A DNA stretch of 64,000 nucleotides from Wolfiporia cocos. Lineage: Eukaryota > Basidiomycota > Agaricomycetes > Polyporales > Phaeolaceae. Of the stretch, positions 61,689 to 64,000 are shown in pieces (position 1 is the first letter of the stretch; the number at the start of each line of letters is the position of its first letter). The notes under the pieces were generated by a model that made no database searches, was not told where the DNA came from, and saw only the letters and a list, made by a program, of their open reading frames with translations. The translations under genes were made by a program, and so were the position numbers. The DNA lies in contig JACCLO010000005.1 in the NCBI GenBank assembly GCA_029448655.1, forward strand, positions 2,232,001 to 2,296,000. Direction: 5' to 3'.

Positions 61689-64000
61689 TATCTAGCTTGT
61701 TACCACTCTAAGTCAACTACCACCACCTCTCTCACAAGTCTATAACTCAGTAAATAGCTGCTTGTGACAAGCATACAGTGAGTGAGAATGATCTATTGGA
61801 CTAGTAAGAGGCAGCAAATGGCTAGAGATAGCTGCAGTCTGCTCAGCTACTCAAGATAGTGATGACTCTTCAGTCTGATTCCAGTGAAACCATGAGGTCT
61901 GTTGTTGTGTCATACTTCCTAAAGCAGGATGGCATCAGCTCACAGGTAGCGGGTAGCTTCATGATCTCAAGCAGTGCAGGGCTATCACAATACCTCAGTG
62001 CCGTGATATGGGCATAGCGTGCCCAAGGACTTGTGTACACGTGTACGTAGTGGTCACCCTCAGACTAGCAGTGCATAGAGATGAGACAGGGCCTAGAGTT
62101 TCAGTGCCACAGATGCATCTTTAGAGACACTGCAGATGCATCTGGGGCACTCTAAGTCATCAGAATTAGGTGCCTGTTAGTACTAAAATAAAGCATCATG
62201 ACACAAAACTTAACTGTTGTTGATCCGACTAATGTTGGTCTGAGGAACGATCTATACCCGCGTCGCAGAACTGTGTTGGCGCGCAGCAGACCTCAGACAA
62301 GTCAGACGAGTTGAGTAATGAGGGACACGCCCCAATGCAGAGAATATCAAGTCTGAGGTTGTAAGACCTCAGACGTCTAGCTTATATACATGAGGGAACG
62401 TTACGCTACTAAGTTGAGACCCGCCCTAAAGGCATGGTCTGTGCGTACGTTATGTAAGTGCCCGTCACATGTACGTATTAGGTAAGCTAGGATATAGACG
62501 ACCAGAGATGGGGGGCAGCACGTAACTACTAGTCCACTGAGTACTTGGCAGTACAGGTCATGTGACTAATCGACGTAAGTACCGTAGTTCGACCCCCGCT
62601 GGGGGCGATACCTACATGCCACAGAATCTGTGACACATCACAAGCTGGGAATCAAACCAGGAACCATGATACCCAGTGAGAATCCAATGTATTTAAATGT
62701 ATCCAGATGCATCGGATACATTTGGATATAACGCGAACCATAGACTACATTAGGATACATCGTAGACACTCACACAATGTATCTCATCTACACTAGATGT
62801 ATCCAAATGTATGTCGGATAAGTTTCAAAACATCAAATATATCTGAGTATATCTTCAAGGTTGCATAAGAAGGTCCAGAGATATACTTCAATGTAGCTCA
62901 GTATAGCTCACTACATCAGGATATGTATTCAGATGTAGCCTAATATACACAAAAGTATTGACATATACTACCCGAATACACCCCAGAAATATACCAATTC
63001 CACCCATGCCTGCTCCCTGCCCCCAATCCCTGCTACAGAAAACTGTCAGTCTTCGCATGTTCACAGAATTGTATTGCATCTGCACTATATGAATGAGTAT
63101 ATTTCGAAGTTATGAGAATATGTACTGTTGGAGGTGTGGGCACAGCACATGGGTGCAATGTCGTCACCACGGCAGGGAATGACCTAAAAGGGAAGGTGGC
63201 AGAGTGAGCCCAGACTGGAAGGTGGTGCAATACACACCTGATTACGGAAAAGGGGCATGCAGGGTATATAGTCAAGGAACAAAAATGTACATACCTTACG
63301 TGTTCGCTGAAATCCCATTACATTCGAACTAGAGGAATGCTGGGCAGTATTAATAGCTGCAATAGGCACTGCCTGAACTTCAACACATACCAGTCTGTTC
63401 ACCGTGGCAGTTACAAATCACAATGGGAACAGTCACGTACTGACTGAATGTAGGTAGACAAGACAAAATTAAATATATAAAAATAACGACTCAAGTACTC
63501 ACGAGTGGACATCTACTCACATGTGGTGGTTTGGCTCCTCTCGAAGCCAGAGGGGATGGTGTTGCACCGCCAAGACCCAGAGACTAACTATATATGAGAA
63601 AAACACAGGGAGAAAACAAGATTGCACCACACCGCAAGCCTGCTTATGTGCAGCGAGAAAAATAAAGTTCAAGGGGCGACAGAGTAGGTGAAGGAACCTA
63701 AAACGAAGCTATTAATGGAAGACAACGTAGTGACACTAGGTAAGAGTAAGAGTAAGAGCATTGCCATAAAGGGATGTGGCTACAACACCACAATGCCATA
63801 GGAAGACAAGGACTCGGACAGGAACCGTGTTATTGGCGTAGACGCATTCGCTGTATTCTTACATAAGAAATGAAAACTCAACATGTATGCAATGGCTCTG
63901 TTGCCTGAGTGGGCTCGAAACTTGGCATGGCCGCAGTAGGTACCTTTGTGTAGATCTCTCTTCGGGAACTGTTGATTGCAGCCACAAAAATATACCTTGT
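61689..64000. repeat. Mixed repeat region, no gene recognised
   Basis: The first 300 bases (61690-61990) continue the CpG-poor host repeat interrupted by the pogo insertion. From about 62220 CpG content rises again and the DNA differs. 62690-62960 is AT-rich with many ATGTATCC/GGATACAT units. A short (TAAGAG)n run lies near 63741-63758. Open frames are all below 85 codons and without domain support. Confidence 0.5.
62690..62960. repeat. AT-rich cluster of GGATACAT/ATGTATCC inverted units
   Basis: The core at about 62694-62722 is a palindrome with 10-base arms (AAATGTATCC and GGATACATTT) around a 9-base centre AGATGCATC, and related octamers recur to about 62820 (TAGGATACATCG, AGATGTATCC, AAATGTATG), then fade into looser ATATAC/GTATAT repeats. 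Could be a foldback or MITE remnant. Confidence 0.5.

Noticed and set aside
62214..62640. Possible solo LTR (TG...CA) with higher CpG than the neighbours
   Set aside because: No second copy, primer-binding site, polypurine tract or target duplication could be found in the window.

Overview
The window looks like a gene-dense stretch of a filamentous basidiomycete genome, probably an agaricomycete. The genes are broken by many short (mostly 45-60 nt) GT-AG introns, the proteome is typically fungal (KCH potassium transporter, PROPPIN, VMA21, ATE1, KAT, Prp5, Slh1-type helicase), and nearly every gene is a single-copy housekeeping gene whose exons I joined by reading across introns. Gene ends are given from start codon to stop codon with introns included; unless stated otherwise, splice sites are my own reading and have no transcript support.

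Layout. 1-9.1 kb: 3' end of a cystathionine gamma-synthase-like enzyme (+), an SR-type splicing protein with very small introns and a microexon (+), a LOA1/VPS66-like acyltransferase (-), a TVP38/VTT membrane protein (+) and the ER Qa-SNARE Ufe1/syntaxin-18 (-). 9.5-12.5 kb: ALG8 glucosyltransferase (-) and VMA21 (+), head to head. 12.8-16.0 kb: two complete ribonucleotide reductase R2 genes, head to head around a 392-bp spacer holding an MluI cell-cycle box; the copies share a 257-bp tract with no differences. 16.7-31.2 kb: DRG1 GTPase (-), KCH potassium transporter (+), mitochondrial protease IMP2 (-), arginyltransferase ATE1 (-), a PROPPIN (-), an unidentified Cys-rich protein (-), NCS1 calcium sensor (+), EMC3 (-). 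31.4-54.2 kb: Slh1/ASCC3-like helicase with a decayed, truncated second half (+), kynurenine aminotransferase (-), an ankyrin-DysF-FYVE-RING protein (+), an unidentified acidic-tailed protein (-), PI31 (-), Prp5 (+) and a DHA1-type MFS transporter (+).

From about 54.7 kb the character changes abruptly. A tRNA-Ser(AGA) is followed by about 4.2 kb of sequence almost devoid of CpG, with only decayed reading frames. Into this is inserted a 2,660-bp pogo-type transposon (59029-61688) with 25-bp inverted repeats, a TA target duplication, subterminal repeats and an otherwise complete DDD transposase interrupted by one TGA. The last 2.3 kb are mixed repeats without a recognisable gene.

Themes: ER and secretory pathway (ALG8, EMC3, VMA21, Ufe1, TVP38, LOA1), RNA processing and ribosome quality control (SR protein, Prp5, Slh1-like, DRG1), protein turnover (ATE1, PI31, FYVE-RING) and nucleotide supply (R2 pair). 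I see no biosynthetic cluster or operon-like grouping. The strongest unusual signals are the R2 pair, the degenerate helicase, the micro-exons and micro-introns, and the boundary between CpG-depleted repeat DNA and the younger pogo insertion.
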